Positions 42,230 through 52,263 of a stretch of DNA of 64,000 nucleotides are shown in pieces. The notes beneath the pieces are model-generated. The model was given only the letters and a program-made list of their open reading frames with translations. It was not told where the DNA came from and did no database searches. Position 1 is the stretch's first letter. Each line of letters begins with the position of its first letter. The DNA comes from Paraburkholderia solisilvae (lineage in GTDB: Bacteria > Pseudomonadota > Gammaproteobacteria > Burkholderiales > Burkholderiaceae), in NCBI RefSeq assembly GCF_902859875.1, contig NZ_CADIKF010000030.1:24970-88969 (forward strand), read 5' to 3'. The translations under genes were made by a program, and so were the position numbers.

Positions 42230-42904
42230 TCACCGGCCATATGTGACTGTCATGCGCGCCCAACCGATCGTCGCGGTGCCGATTTCGTGATCGAACATCA
42301 GCGCCGGACGCCCCGGTCCCAGCCGCAGGTCCGCGGTATTGAGCGCATAGACGGTGATCACATAGCGATGCGGCTTGCCGGGTGGCGGACAGGGACCGCC
42401 GTAACCGTCGACGTCGAAGTCGTTGCGTGCTTCGAGCGCGCCGAGTTTCGCGAGATAGCCGGACGCGCTTGCGTTTTCCGGCAAGCGGTCGATGTTGGGT
42501 GGAATGCCCGCCACGGCCCAGTGCCACCAGCCGCGGCCGGGGGCATCGATGTCATAAATTGTGATCGCAAAGCTGCGCGTGCCCGCAGGCGGATCACGCC
42601 ACGACAATTGCGGCGACCGGTTGCCACCTTTGCAATCGTACTGGTTGAAGACTTGCGCGTCGGCGACCGTGCCGCCTGGCTTCACGCTTGCACTCGATAC
42701 GGTGAAAGCAGCGGGTGGTGGTGCTTGCGGTGCTTGTGGTGTGGGTGCCGCTGCGCCTGCCGCTTCGCTGTGCGATGCGGCGCCTAGCGCGACGGCGAGC
42801 AGTAATGCATGAAAGGGAAATGCGTGAAAGTTTGCAAAGAATCGAAACGTCAACCGCCAAACGTCCAGCCAACGCATGCGCATGTGCCGATTCTCCCGTG
42901 TCAC
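42230..42904 (-). CDS. Exported YbhB/YbcL (PEBP) family protein
   Basis: 224 residues with a signal peptide in the first ~48 (hydrophobic FHALLLAVALGAASHSEAA) and an Ala/Pro linker. The PEBP domain has NQYDCKGGNRSPQLSW, TIYDIDAPGRGWWHWAV and YGGPCPPPGKPHRY, the anion-binding pocket residues of the family. Bacterial members are periplasmic or cytosolic proteins of unclear role. ATG 42883 or 42877 could be alternative starts. Confidence 0.85.
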   Translation of the reverse strand: MTRENRHMRMRWLDVWRLTFRFFANFHAFPFHALLLAVALGAASHSEAAGAAAPTPQAPQAPPPAAFTVSSASVKPGGTVADAQVFNQYDCKGGNRSPQLSWRDPPAGTRSFAITIYDIDAPGRGWWHWAVAGIPPNIDRLPENASASGYLAKLGALEARNDFDVDGYGGPCPPPGKPHRYVITVYALNTADLRLGPGRPALMFDHEIGTATIGWARMTVTYGR

Positions 42905-43149
42905 GAACCAAGGGCCAACTGCCTACGATGATATTGTCCCTGTTTTGTACCGTGAAGACGAATCGAGTCTAACATTACGTCTATAGCGAGGCCGTTTGTC
43001 GCGCAAGACACGGCCGGTCGCGCTTGAAATCGGCTATAGTCGGACACTTGCATTGCTGGCGGGGCAGCGGCAAACCGATAAATTTAGAACTAAAGAATAG
43101 TTGGATGGCTGAAGTTTCGGAGCGTGGGTTATCAGGCGAAGGGAGCGCA

Positions 43150-43863
43150 ATGCAAAATCCAATCAGGGTCGTCGTGGCCGACGACCATCCGGTGATTTTG
43201 TTTGGCGCCGAGCAGGCGTTGCTCAAATTCCCGGGCATTCAGGTGGTGGCGCGTGCGCGTCAATCGACAGAACTTGTGAAAGTGTTGCAGACCGTCCCAT
43301 GCGACGTGCTGGTGACCGATCTCGCAATGCCGGGCGGGCAATACGGCGACGGCTTGCCGCTGATCGGCTACCTGCGGCGCAACTTTCCGGATTTGCCGAT
43401 CGTTGTCCTGACGATGCTCGAAAATGCGGCGTTATTGAAGCGCCTGAGCGAACTCGGCGTGATTTCGGTCGTGAACAAGGCCGACGACCTGAGTCATATC
43501 GGCCTCGCGGTGCAGCACGTCGGGCGCAATCTCGAATATATGAGCCCCTCGGTGAAGGCGGCGCTCGAAACGCTGCGCATGAACGCCGGCGGCAAAAACG
43601 ATGAAGTGATCCTGTCGAAGCGCGAACTCGAAGTGGTGCGGCTATTTGTATCGGGCATGACGATCAAGGAGATTTCCGAACAGTTGAGCCGCAGTATCAA
43701 GACTATCAGCACGCAAAAGAACACGGCGATGCGCAAGCTCGGCCTCGAGCGCGATTCCGAACTGTTTCAGTACGCGCAAAGCAACGGGTTGATGAATCTG
43801 TCGTCGTATGCGCCGGGCGAAATGAGTCAGCCCGGCGAAGCCAAGGCGGCGGACGAGTCGTGA
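43150..43863 (+). CDS. NarL/FixJ-type response regulator (orphan, RcsB-like)
   Basis: 237 residues from ATG 43150, preceded by GGGAG. Receiver with acidic DDH (11-13), phospho-acceptor D57 (VLVTDLAMPGGQ) and K110 (VVNKADDL). The LuxR-type helix-turn-helix at about 155-200 has LSKRELEVVRLFVSG and IKTISTQKNTAMRKLG. The PGGQYGDGLPLIGYLRR segment resembles RcsB-type regulators. No kinase gene is adjacent, so its partner is encoded elsewhere. Confidence 0.88.
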   Translation: MQNPIRVVVADDHPVILFGAEQALLKFPGIQVVARARQSTELVKVLQTVPCDVLVTDLAMPGGQYGDGLPLIGYLRRNFPDLPIVVLTMLENAALLKRLSELGVISVVNKADDLSHIGLAVQHVGRNLEYMSPSVKAALETLRMNAGGKNDEVILSKRELEVVRLFVSGMTIKEISEQLSRSIKTISTQKNTAMRKLGLERDSELFQYAQSNGLMNLSSYAPGEMSQPGEAKAADES

Positions 43864-43907
43864 GCGTGACCGGCTGAGCCGCGTGATCGCAACACGCGGC
43901 GCAGTGC

Positions 43908-43934
43908 GCGCAAGAGGCGCAAGAGGTGCAAGCG
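43908..43934. repeat. 9-bp tandem repeat, three copies
   Basis: GCGCAAGAG occurs twice in direct succession (43908-43925), followed by the variant GTGCAAGCG. It lies in the 3' region after the response-regulator gene and before the shared terminator. A simple slippage-type repeat. Confidence 0.6.
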
Positions 43935-43989
43935 GCGCGATACCCGCCACCATCAGGCATGCCTGCCAGGTGCAACACGTTAGCGAAGC

Positions 43990-44029
43990 AAAAAGCCGCA
44001 CATCGATGAACGTCGACGTGCGGCTTTTT
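43990..44029. terminator. Bidirectional intrinsic terminator
   Basis: AAAAAGCCGCAC (43990-44001) pairs perfectly with GTGCGGCTTTTT (44018-44029), giving T-runs on both strands. It separates the response-regulator gene from the convergent pyrE. Confidence 0.9.
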
Positions 44030-44099
44030 AGTTGAAGCGGGCGGCAAAACGCGAATGCTTCGGTAAGCGAGCGCCCCGTGTTTCAGGCTGCGGCCGGTG

Positions 44100-44786
44100 T
44101 TATTGCGGCGCGGCGGTCGCGCCGCCATGCGCAGCCGACCATTCAGCCGGCGCGTGCAGGAACTTCTCCACTTCGTCGAGCGTTTTCGATTCGAAGTACC
44201 CCGATTCCTTCGCCACGCGCAACACATCCCACCAGGTCGCGAGCGCGTGCAGATCGACGTCGATGTCTTTCAGCACCGACACGCTTTCCTTGAAGATGTT
44301 GTAGTGGAACAGCACGAAACAATGATTCACCTTTGCGCCCGCGGTACGCAGCGCATTGATGAAGTTGATCTTGCTGCGGCTGTCGGTGGTCAGGTCTTCG
44401 ACGAGCAGCACGCGCTGGCCTTCGGTCAGCAGACCCTCGATTTGCGCGTTGCGGCCGAAGCCCTTCGGCTTTTTGCGCACGTACTGCATCGGCACCATCA
44501 GGCGGTCCGAAAGCCATGCGGCAAACGGAATGCCGGCGGTTTCGCCACCCGCGACCGCGTCGATCTGCTCGTAGCCGACGTCGCGCAGGATGGTGGTTTC
44601 GGCCATGTCCATCAGGCCGCGGCGTACGCGCGGATACGAGATCAGCTTGCGGCAGTCGATATACACCGGGCTTGCCCAGCCGGACGTGAAGATATACGGT
44701 TTTTCAGCGTTGAAATGCACGGCCTGCACTTCGAGCAGCATGCGGGCGGTCGTGTCGGAGATCGTCTGGCGATCGAAGCCTGTCAT
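44100..44786 (-). CDS. pyrE: Orotate phosphoribosyltransferase
   Basis: 228 residues from ATG 44786, with AAGGAC upstream. The phosphoribosyltransferase signature VLLVEDLTTDSRSK binds PRPP; earlier FTSGWASPVYIDCRK and AGGETAGIPFAAWL complete the active site. It converts orotate and PRPP to OMP in pyrimidine synthesis. Much longer in-frame extension upstream has no similarity and is rejected. Confidence 0.93.
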   Translation of the reverse strand: MTGFDRQTISDTTARMLLEVQAVHFNAEKPYIFTSGWASPVYIDCRKLISYPRVRRGLMDMAETTILRDVGYEQIDAVAGGETAGIPFAAWLSDRLMVPMQYVRKKPKGFGRNAQIEGLLTEGQRVLLVEDLTTDSRSKINFINALRTAGAKVNHCFVLFHYNIFKESVSVLKDIDVDLHALATWWDVLRVAKESGYFESKTLDEVEKFLHAPAEWSAAHGGATAAPQ

Positions 44787-45783
44787 GGGCGGTCCTTGGG
44801 TGTGATGCACGGTGAGCGGAGGGCGGGCGGCGTGCCCGACGGCGCAGCGAGCGCAGGCTCCGCGTGCCGGCGGCCTGCACGGGCGGCGCAGCCGGCCGAC
44901 CTCTGGCTTCGCGAAGCACGATACCTGCGGACGTGCTGATGGATGCGAGAGGCGGAACCACGCACCGGAACCTGCGCGTCTGAACCTGGCAAGCGTCTGG
45001 CGGTTTAGTGGCGGCTGCCGGGCGAATGCCCGGCGCGGCAACTGCGCCAGAAGAGATTGCGCGAAGGCGGACCGGACTGCTGCGCGTAGCCCGCAATTTT
45101 ACCCGATTCGAACCCAACCGACGAGACGCCAATGCGGCGGCGGCCAAAGTGGCAAGCCGGGCCAGTCTGTCGGCGGCTGCCGGCGCGCCGCCATTTTCGG
45201 CGCGCTTGTGACGAGCCGGCACGGCGGGTGGAGCATGGATGGTCACGCTCGGCGCGCTAGCCGTGCGGTTTTCGTTCGGCGCCGCGATTGCGCGGCCGGT
45301 GTCGAATCATGTGTTCGATATCGCCGTGCCGCTGCTGCCGATTCCCGTGTGCCGCGCCGCAGCGCCGCGCTGGAATGACGCGAGCGGGAGCGCGGTTCGC
45401 GCACCTCGGTAACGAGCGCACGGTGCCGGAACGACCCGCGCACGCGCCTCGCAGAAGCCGTTTGCCCGTTTCGCGTTGCAGCGTGACAAGCTGCACCGGA
45501 TTTCGCGATGCTATCGTCTGTAGCCCCGACGCTTCGTCATCCGTACGGGGTACACTAATCGCCCCGAAACCGCTCGCGATACATCGTTCACGCTCGCGTT
45601 GTCCGTCTCCCGGTCGCATGCGGATGGCTCGGGTTGCCTGCAGATTCGATACTGCCGCGGCCTGTCTGGCGCACACGAGAATCCCCGCAATCCACTCGCC
45701 ATTCAATCGACGCGGAGACCACGTGCGACGGATCGAAGCGGGTTCGAATCTTTCCGAAGTCCTCAAGTCTGCAGGTCAAAAAA
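44787..45783. other. Long gene-poor stretch between pyrE and maeB
   Basis: About 1 kb. The only candidate I see is a 57-codon frame from ATG 45239 (after GGTGGAGC) to TAA 45410-45412, starting MVTLGALAVRFSFG, with one hydrophobic patch; it is unsupported by any family. Other frames look like shadows. The maeB promoter must be in the right part. Confidence 0.3.
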
Positions 45784-48072
45784 ATGGACGAACAACTGAA
45801 GCAAAGCGCTCTCGCATATCACCAGCATCCCCGGCCAGGCAAGATCTCGGTTACGCCGACCAAGCCGCTGTCGAACCAGCTGGACCTGTCGCTCGCCTAT
45901 TCGCCGGGCGTCGCGGCCGCGTGCATGGCCATTTACGGCGAGCCGCTCGATGCGCAGAAGTACACGTCGCGCGGCAATCTGGTCGGCGTCGTGACGAACG
46001 GCACCGCGGTGCTCGGCCTCGGCAATATCGGGCCGCTTGCCGCGAAGCCGGTGATGGAAGGCAAAGGCTGCCTGTTCAAGAAGTTTGCCGGCATCGACGT
46101 GTTCGATATCGAGCTGAACGAGACCGATCCCGACAAGCTCGTCGAAGCGATCGCGATGCTCGAGCCGACCTTGGGCGGCATCAACCTCGAAGACATCAAG
46201 GCGCCCGAGTGCTTCTACATCGAGAAGAAGCTGCGCGAGCGGATGAAGATTCCGGTGTTCCACGACGATCAGCACGGCACCGCGATCATCGCGTCGGCGG
46301 CAATCCTCAATGGCCTGAAGGTGGTCGGCAAGCAGCTCGCGACGGTGAAGCTCGTCTGCTCGGGCGCGGGCGCCGCGGCGATCGCGTGTCTCGATCTGCT
46401 GGTGAACCTCGGCCTCGCGAAAGAGAATATTCTCGTCACGGATTCAAAGGGCGTGATCCACGCAGGCCGCGACAATCTCGACCCGTCGAAGGCGCGCTAC
46501 GCCGCGCATACCGACGCGCGCACGCTGGCCGATGCGATCAGGGGCGCCGACGTATTCCTCGGCTGCTCGAGCGCCGGCGTGCTGAAGCCGGAGATGGTGA
46601 AGGAGATGGGCACGCAGCCGCTGATTCTCGCGCTCGCGAACCCGGAGCCGGAAATTCGCCCGGAAGAAGCGAAGAAGGTGCGGCCGGACTGCATCGTCGC
46701 GACCGGGCGTTCGGACTATCCGAACCAGGTGAACAACGTGCTGTGCTTTCCGTTCATCTTCCGCGGCGCGCTCGACGTCGGCGCCACCACGATCACCGAG
46801 GAAATGAAGCTCGCCTGCGTGCGCGCGATCGCGGAACTGGCCGAAGAAACGGACCAGGGCGATGAAGTCGCGAAGGCGTACGAGGGCCACTCGCTCGAGT
46901 TCGGTCCCGAGTATCTGATTCCGAAGCCGTTCGATCCGCGCCTCATCATCAAGATCGCGCCGGCCGTCGCGCAGGCCGCGATGGAATCGGGCGTCGCGAC
47001 CCGTCCGATCAAGGATATGGACGCGTACCGCGAGGAGCTCGGTGCGACCGTTTACCGCACGGGCTTCGTGATGCGGCCGGTGTTCGCCGCGGCGAAGGCG
47101 CAGCCGGCGCGCATCGTGTTCGCGGAAGGCGAAGACGAGCGCGTGCTGCGCGCCGCGCAGTTCGTGCTGCTCGAGAAGATCGCGCGGCCAATCATCATCG
47201 GCCGTCCGGCGGTGATCGACATGCGCCTGAAGAAGATGGGCTCGAAGCTCAAGTGCGGCGAGGACTTCGAGATCGTCAATCCGGAAGACGATCCGCGTTA
47301 CCAGATGTGCTGGCAGGCGTACCACGAGATCGGCGCGCGTGAAGGCGTGACGCCTGAAGTCGCGAAGGCCGCGATGCGCAAGTTCAACACGCTGATCGGT
47401 GCGATTCTCGTGCGTCTTGGCGAGGCGGACGGGATGATCTGCGGAATGATCGACCAGTACCACACGCATCTGAAGTTCATCGAACAGGTGCTCGGCAAGG
47501 CCGAGAACGTCGGCAACTTCGCCGCGATGAATCTGCTGATGCTGCCGGGCCGCAATCTGTTTATCTGCGACACGTATGTCAATGAATGCCCGAGCGCGGA
47601 AGAGCTTGCCGATATGACGCTGCTCGCCGCGCGCGAGATCGAGAAGTTCGGCATCACGCCGAAGGTCGCGCTGCTGTCGAGCTCGAACTTCGGCAGCTCG
47701 CCTTCGTCGTCGTCGCAGCGGATGGCTGCCGCGCGCAAGCTGATTGCCGCGCGCGCGCCGAATCTGGAAGTGGACGGCGAAATGCATGGCGACGCGGCGC
47801 TGTCCGAGGCCGTGCGCAAGGCGGCATTTCCGGGCACGGCGCTGACCGGCGAAGCGAATCTGCTGATCATGCCGAACGTCGAAGCGGCGAACATCACGTA
47901 CAACCTGCTGAAGATGATCGGCGGCGACGGCGTGACGGTCGGCCCGTTCCTGCTCGGCGCCGACAAGCCGGTGCATATCCTGACGCCGGCCGCAACCGTG
48001 CGGCGCATTATCAACATGACGGCGGTGGCATCGGCGAACGTGGCGGTGCGGCAGCCGGCGGCAGCGAAGTAA
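45784..48072 (+). CDS. maeB: NADP-dependent malic enzyme, MaeB type with PTA-like domain
   Basis: 762 residues from ATG 45784. The malic N- and C-domains (1-420) contain LSLAYSPGVAAACMAI, TNGTAVLGLGNIGPLA, FHDDQHGTAI and LVCSGAGAAAIA. The phosphotransacetylase-like domain (430-760) contains FAEGEDERVLRAAQ and LLSSSNFGSS. It decarboxylates malate to pyruvate with NADP; the PTA-like part is regulatory (acetyl-CoA sensing) and not an active acetyltransferase in known MaeB. In-frame upstream codons to 45634 are rejected. Confidence 0.93.
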   Translation: MDEQLKQSALAYHQHPRPGKISVTPTKPLSNQLDLSLAYSPGVAAACMAIYGEPLDAQKYTSRGNLVGVVTNGTAVLGLGNIGPLAAKPVMEGKGCLFKKFAGIDVFDIELNETDPDKLVEAIAMLEPTLGGINLEDIKAPECFYIEKKLRERMKIPVFHDDQHGTAIIASAAILNGLKVVGKQLATVKLVCSGAGAAAIACLDLLVNLGLAKENILVTDSKGVIHAGRDNLDPSKARYAAHTDARTLADAIRGADVFLGCSSAGVLKPEMVKEMGTQPLILALANPEPEIRPEEAKKVRPDCIVATGRSDYPNQVNNVLCFPFIFRGALDVGATTITEEMKLACVRAIAELAEETDQGDEVAKAYEGHSLEFGPEYLIPKPFDPRLIIKIAPAVAQAAMESGVATRPIKDMDAYREELGATVYRTGFVMRPVFAAAKAQPARIVFAEGEDERVLRAAQFVLLEKIARPIIIGRPAVIDMRLKKMGSKLKCGEDFEIVNPEDDPRYQMCWQAYHEIGAREGVTPEVAKAAMRKFNTLIGAILVRLGEADGMICGMIDQYHTHLKFIEQVLGKAENVGNFAAMNLLMLPGRNLFICDTYVNECPSAEELADMTLLAAREIEKFGITPKVALLSSSNFGSSPSSSSQRMAAARKLIAARAPNLEVDGEMHGDAALSEAVRKAAFPGTALTGEANLLIMPNVEAANITYNLLKMIGGDGVTVGPFLLGADKPVHILTPAATVRRIINMTAVASANVAVRQPAAAK

Positions 48073-48133
48073 GGGTCGCGCGGGGTGCTGCGTCGGCTGC
48101 CGCATCGCTGACGTCGCGCTCGTGAAAGCGGAA

Positions 48134-48168
48134 GGGGCGCTCCGAGCGGATCGGAGTGCCCCTTTTTT
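48134..48168 (+). terminator. Intrinsic terminator of maeB
   Basis: GGGGCGCTCCGA pairs with TCGGAGTGCCCC (one G-U) around GCGGA, followed by six T. It is 61 bp past the maeB stop. Confidence 0.9.
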
Positions 48169-48279
48169 GCGTGTTCACCGGGCGGCCTGCTTGTGGCGCT
48201 TGCCGAGGCGCTTACTGTTGGAATTCCCGGACATATTGCATTCACCGCCATTCGAACCCGAACGGCGGCGATGCATCGG

Positions 48280-51200
48280 TCAGGCAACGTGCCGCGTCTG
48301 GCCGGCGGGTGCGCGCCATTTCGCGAGCAACTGCGACCATTTCGTACGCACGCCTTTCAGATTGTTTTCCTTCACGTGACCGTAGCCGCGGATGCCGTCC
48401 GGCAGATTCGCGAGTTCGACAGCGAGCGCGCGCCTTTCTGCGTTGAGGCCCGTGTTAGGTCCCGAGTTAAGCCCCGAGTTAAATCCATCAATCAACTCCC
48501 GCACCAGCGCCTCATATTCGACGATCAGCGCACGCTCGGTGCGACGCTCATCGGTCTTGCCGAACACGTCGAGGGCGGTGCCGCGCAGGAAGCGCAGTTT
48601 CGCGAGCACGTGCATCGCGGAGAGCATCCACGGGCCGTACTGCTTTTTCACCAGATGGCCATGCGCGTCCTTCTTCGACAGCGCGGGCGGCGCGAGATGG
48701 ACCTTGAGCTTCCAGTCGCCTTCGAAGTTCGCCTTGACCTTCTCGATGAACGCCGGGTCCGTGTAAAGACGTGCGACTTCGTACTCGTCCTTGTACGCCA
48801 TCAGCTTGTGCAGGTTCTTCGCGACGGCTTCGGTCAGCGCGAGCTGTGTGCCTTCCGGGTCCAGCGCGGTCTCGGCCGCACGCACCTCGTCGACCAGCTT
48901 GCGATAGCGCGCCGCGTACGCATCGTTCTGATACGCGGCCAGATACTTCACGCGCTTGTCGATCAGCGTGTCGAGCGCTTTGGGCGTATGGAGCGACACG
49001 ATCTTGCTGCCAGCCGTATCGGTATCCGGCGTGCGGCCGTTCGATTCGGCAAGCCGACGCACAGTGGCCAGGTCGTGCGCCGCGCGGCGGCCCCATTCGA
49101 AGGCGGCGAGGTTTTTCTCGACCTGCACCGCGTTCAGTTCGATCGCGCGCTCGAGCGATGCATACGTGAGCGGCAGCCAGCCACGCTGCCACGCGTAGCC
49201 GAGCACAAACGGGTTCGTATAGATGGCGTCGCCGAGCAGCGCGACCGCGAAGCGGTTCGCATCGACGGCCGATACGCGATCGTCGCCGGCGGCGGCGCGT
49301 ACATCCGCGTCGGTGCTCGCGCCGGGGAAGCGCCAGTCCGGATTCTTGATGAACGCGGCAGTCGGCGTCGGTGCGCTGTTCAGCACGACGTGCGTGCGGC
49401 CGGCTTGCATCCGCGAGACGCACTCGTCGCTGGCGGTCACGATCGCATCGCAGCCGATCACGAGGTCTGCTTCGCCCATCGCGATACGGGTCGCGTGAAT
49501 ATCGTCCGGCCGGTTCGCGATCTGCACGTGGCTCATCACCGCGCCGCCTTTCTGCGCGAGCCCGGTGATATCGAGCACCGTCACGCCCTTGCTTTCCAGA
49601 TGCGCGGCCATGCCGAGCAGCGCGCCGATCGTCACGACGCCGGTGCCGCCGACACCGGTCACGAGCACGCCGTACGGCTGGCCGATGGCGGGCACATTCG
49701 GTTCGGGCACCGGCGGCATCGCGTCGCTCGCGACGCCGGTTGCAACGGGCTTGCGCAACTGGCCGCCCTCGACCGTCACGAAGCTCGGGCAGAAGCCCTT
49801 CAGGCAAGAGTAGTCCTTGTTGCAGGTCGACTGGTTGATCTGCCGTTTGGTGCCGTACTCGGTTTCGAGCGGCTCGACGGACAGGCAGTTCGACTGCACC
49901 GAGCAATCGCCGCAGCCTTCGCACACGGCTTCGTTGATCACGACGCGCTTAGCCGGATCCGGATACGCGTCGCGTTTGCGGCGGCGCCGCTTTTCGGTCG
50001 CGCAGGTCTGGTCGTAGATCAGGACTGTCGTGCCTTCGATGTCGCGCAACTCGCGCTGCACATCGTCGAGCAGGTCGCGGTGATATACGGAGATGCCGGG
50101 CGCGAGGCCGACATTCGGCGTGTATTTGTCCGGTTCGTCGGTGACGATCACGATTTTCTTCGCGCCTTCCGCGGCGAGCTGGTGGGTGATTTGCGGCACG
50201 CTCAGCGTGCCGTCGACCGGTTGGCCGCCGGTCATCGCGACCGCGTCGTTGTACAGAATCTTGTAAGTGATGTTCGCCTTCGACGCGATGGCCGCGCGAA
50301 TTGCGAGCAGCCCCGAGTGGAAGTACGTGCCGTCGCCGAGGTTCGCGAACACGTGTTTGTCGTTCGTGAACGGCGCCTGGCCGACCCATGCGACGCCTTC
50401 GCCGCCCATCTGGCTGAACGTGCTGGTGCTGCGGTCCATCCACACGGTCATGTAGTGGCAGCCGATGCCGGCCATCGCGCGCGAGCCTTCGGGCACATTG
50501 GTCGACGTGTTGTGCGGGCAGCCCGAACAGAACCACGGCTTGCGCTCCGCTTCGACGCGCGGCCGCGCGAGGGCTTTTTCCTTCGCGTCGATCACCGCGA
50601 TGCGCGCTGCAATGCGCGCGCGCACATCGGACGGCAAATCGAACTTGTCCAGACGCGTGGCGATCGCCTTCGCGATGATGGCCGGCGACAGTTCGTAATG
50701 CGCGGGCAGCAGCCAGTTGCCCATCGGCACCGACCATTCGCCGCCCGCGCCGTCTTTCTCGTCGAACTTGCCGAACACGCGCGGACGCTGCGCGTCCGGC
50801 CAGTTGTAGAGCTCTTCCTTGATCGCGTATTCGAGAATCTGGCGCTTCTCTTCGACCACCAGAATTTCCTGGAGCCCGCGCGCGAACAGGTGCGCGCCTT
50901 GCGCTTCGAGCGGCCACACGCAGCCGACCTTGTAGAGGCGAATGCCGATGCGCGAACATGTTTCGTCATCGAGGCCGAGGTCGCACAGCGCCTGGCGGAC
51001 GTCGAGATACGCCTTGCCGCCGGTCATGATGCCAAAGCGCGCATGCGGCGAGTCGATTTCGATGCGGTCCAGCTTGTTTGCGCGTACGTAGGCGAGGCCC
51101 GCATACCACTTGTAATCGAGCAGCCGTGCTTCCTGCACGAGCGGCGAATCGGGCCAGCGAATGTTCAAACCGCCTTCGGGCATCGCGAAGTCGGTCGGCA

Positions 51201-51909
51201 GGATGATTTGTGTGCGATGCGGATCGATGTCGACCGAGGCCGACGATTCGACGACGTCGGTCACGCACTTCATCGCGACCCAGAGGCCGGAATAGCGGCT
51301 CATCGCCCAGCCGTGCAGGCCGAAGTCGAGGTATTCCTGCACGTTCGACGGAAACAGCACGGGCAGCCCGCAGGCCTTGAAGAGATGCTCCGACTGGTGC
51401 GCGAGCGTCGACGATTTCGCCGCGTGGTCGTCGCCGGCCAATACCAGCACACCGCCATGACGTGACGAGCCGGCCGAGTTGCCGTGCTTGAGGACGTCGC
51501 CCGAACGGTCGACACCGGGGCCTTTGCCGTACCACATCGAGAACACGCCGTCGTACTTCGCGCTCGGGTACAGATTGACCTGCTGCGTACCCCAGACGGC
51601 GGTCGCCGCGAGGTCTTCGTTGACGCCAGGTTGAAAAACGATTTGATGCGCGGCGAGGTGCTTCTTCGCTTTCCAGAGCGACAGGTCGAGGCCGCCGAGC
51701 GGCGAGCCGCGATAGCCCGAAATGAAGCCGGCCGTGTTGAGCCCGGCGGCCTTGTCGCGCTCCTGCTGCAGCATCGGTAGCCGCACGAGCGCCTGGATGC
51801 CGCTCATGTATGCGCGGCCGCGTTCGAGTGTGTATTTGTCGTCGAGCGTGACGGACGATAACGCGGCTTCGAGCGATGCTCGCTGACCTGCGTCTAGTGG
51901 GGCATTCAT
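48280..51909 (-). CDS. Indolepyruvate ferredoxin oxidoreductase, fused IorA-IorB type
   Basis: 1209 residues from ATG 51909. This start keeps GGAGG at 10-base spacing; the ATG at 51918 is too close. The order is a pyrimidine-binding and transketolase-like N-terminal half (SGYRGSPLGGLDLSLW), a thiamine-diphosphate domain (FCSGCPHNTSTN; GDGTYFHSGLLAI), a Cys-rich 4Fe-4S site (CEGCGDCSVQSNC), then the gamma domain (VTGVGGTGVVTIG) and a C-terminal domain. It oxidatively decarboxylates aryl- or branched-chain 2-oxoacids to acyl-CoA, passing electrons to ferredoxin. HppD nearby fits aromatic amino acid breakdown. Confidence 0.9.
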   Translation of the reverse strand: MNAPLDAGQRASLEAALSSVTLDDKYTLERGRAYMSGIQALVRLPMLQQERDKAAGLNTAGFISGYRGSPLGGLDLSLWKAKKHLAAHQIVFQPGVNEDLAATAVWGTQQVNLYPSAKYDGVFSMWYGKGPGVDRSGDVLKHGNSAGSSRHGGVLVLAGDDHAAKSSTLAHQSEHLFKACGLPVLFPSNVQEYLDFGLHGWAMSRYSGLWVAMKCVTDVVESSASVDIDPHRTQIILPTDFAMPEGGLNIRWPDSPLVQEARLLDYKWYAGLAYVRANKLDRIEIDSPHARFGIMTGGKAYLDVRQALCDLGLDDETCSRIGIRLYKVGCVWPLEAQGAHLFARGLQEILVVEEKRQILEYAIKEELYNWPDAQRPRVFGKFDEKDGAGGEWSVPMGNWLLPAHYELSPAIIAKAIATRLDKFDLPSDVRARIAARIAVIDAKEKALARPRVEAERKPWFCSGCPHNTSTNVPEGSRAMAGIGCHYMTVWMDRSTSTFSQMGGEGVAWVGQAPFTNDKHVFANLGDGTYFHSGLLAIRAAIASKANITYKILYNDAVAMTGGQPVDGTLSVPQITHQLAAEGAKKIVIVTDEPDKYTPNVGLAPGISVYHRDLLDDVQRELRDIEGTTVLIYDQTCATEKRRRRKRDAYPDPAKRVVINEAVCEGCGDCSVQSNCLSVEPLETEYGTKRQINQSTCNKDYSCLKGFCPSFVTVEGGQLRKPVATGVASDAMPPVPEPNVPAIGQPYGVLVTGVGGTGVVTIGALLGMAAHLESKGVTVLDITGLAQKGGAVMSHVQIANRPDDIHATRIAMGEADLVIGCDAIVTASDECVSRMQAGRTHVVLNSAPTPTAAFIKNPDWRFPGASTDADVRAAAGDDRVSAVDANRFAVALLGDAIYTNPFVLGYAWQRGWLPLTYASLERAIELNAVQVEKNLAAFEWGRRAAHDLATVRRLAESNGRTPDTDTAGSKIVSLHTPKALDTLIDKRVKYLAAYQNDAYAARYRKLVDEVRAAETALDPEGTQLALTEAVAKNLHKLMAYKDEYEVARLYTDPAFIEKVKANFEGDWKLKVHLAPPALSKKDAHGHLVKKQYGPWMLSAMHVLAKLRFLRGTALDVFGKTDERRTERALIVEYEALVRELIDGFNSGLNSGPNTGLNAERRALAVELANLPDGIRGYGHVKENNLKGVRTKWSQLLAKWRAPAGQTRHVA
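48442..48483 (-). repeat. 12-bp in-frame tandem repeat in the ferredoxin oxidoreductase gene
   Basis: Near the 3' end the gene repeats a 12-base unit encoding NSGL, NSGP and NTGL in succession (FNSGLNSGPNTGLN). The reading frame is kept, so it is a variable-length linker in a surface loop, not damage. Confidence 0.6.
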
Positions 51910-52263
51910 TGTATGCATTCCTCCAGCGACTTTGGGATCACCAAAAACTTGCCTGGGGCCGCTGCGTCTTGTGAACGCGTTGGCCGGGACCGCCATCATG
52001 ACGGCTTTTAATCGATGGTAGCACTCGGAAAAACCCGCCGCATCGCGCTCGACATGCCGCAATGCGAGGTGCCTGACATTGGGCCTGATGACGCGGGTAT
52101 GACTATCTGTATGACGCACGGTTTGCCGGTGTAACAACGTGTAAAAGCCACGTGCGCCCGGAACCGGCAGTGGTTCACTTGTCTAATTCCCCACCTGCGC
52201 TTTCCCGCAACGTTCCGCATGAGGCGGTGCTTCGCAGCGCAGGTGTCAGAACGAGGAGCAAGC

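Noticed and set aside
45715..45760. GCGGGTTCGAATC, which looks like a tRNA T-arm
   Set aside because: The flanking bases do not pair as a T-stem and no acceptor or anticodon arms can be formed around it.
48193..51465. Very long open frame on the plus strand opposite the ferredoxin oxidoreductase gene
   Set aside because: It is a shadow caused by high GC3 of the real gene; its translation is Arg/His/Ala-rich with no domain, while the minus strand encodes a full recognised enzyme.
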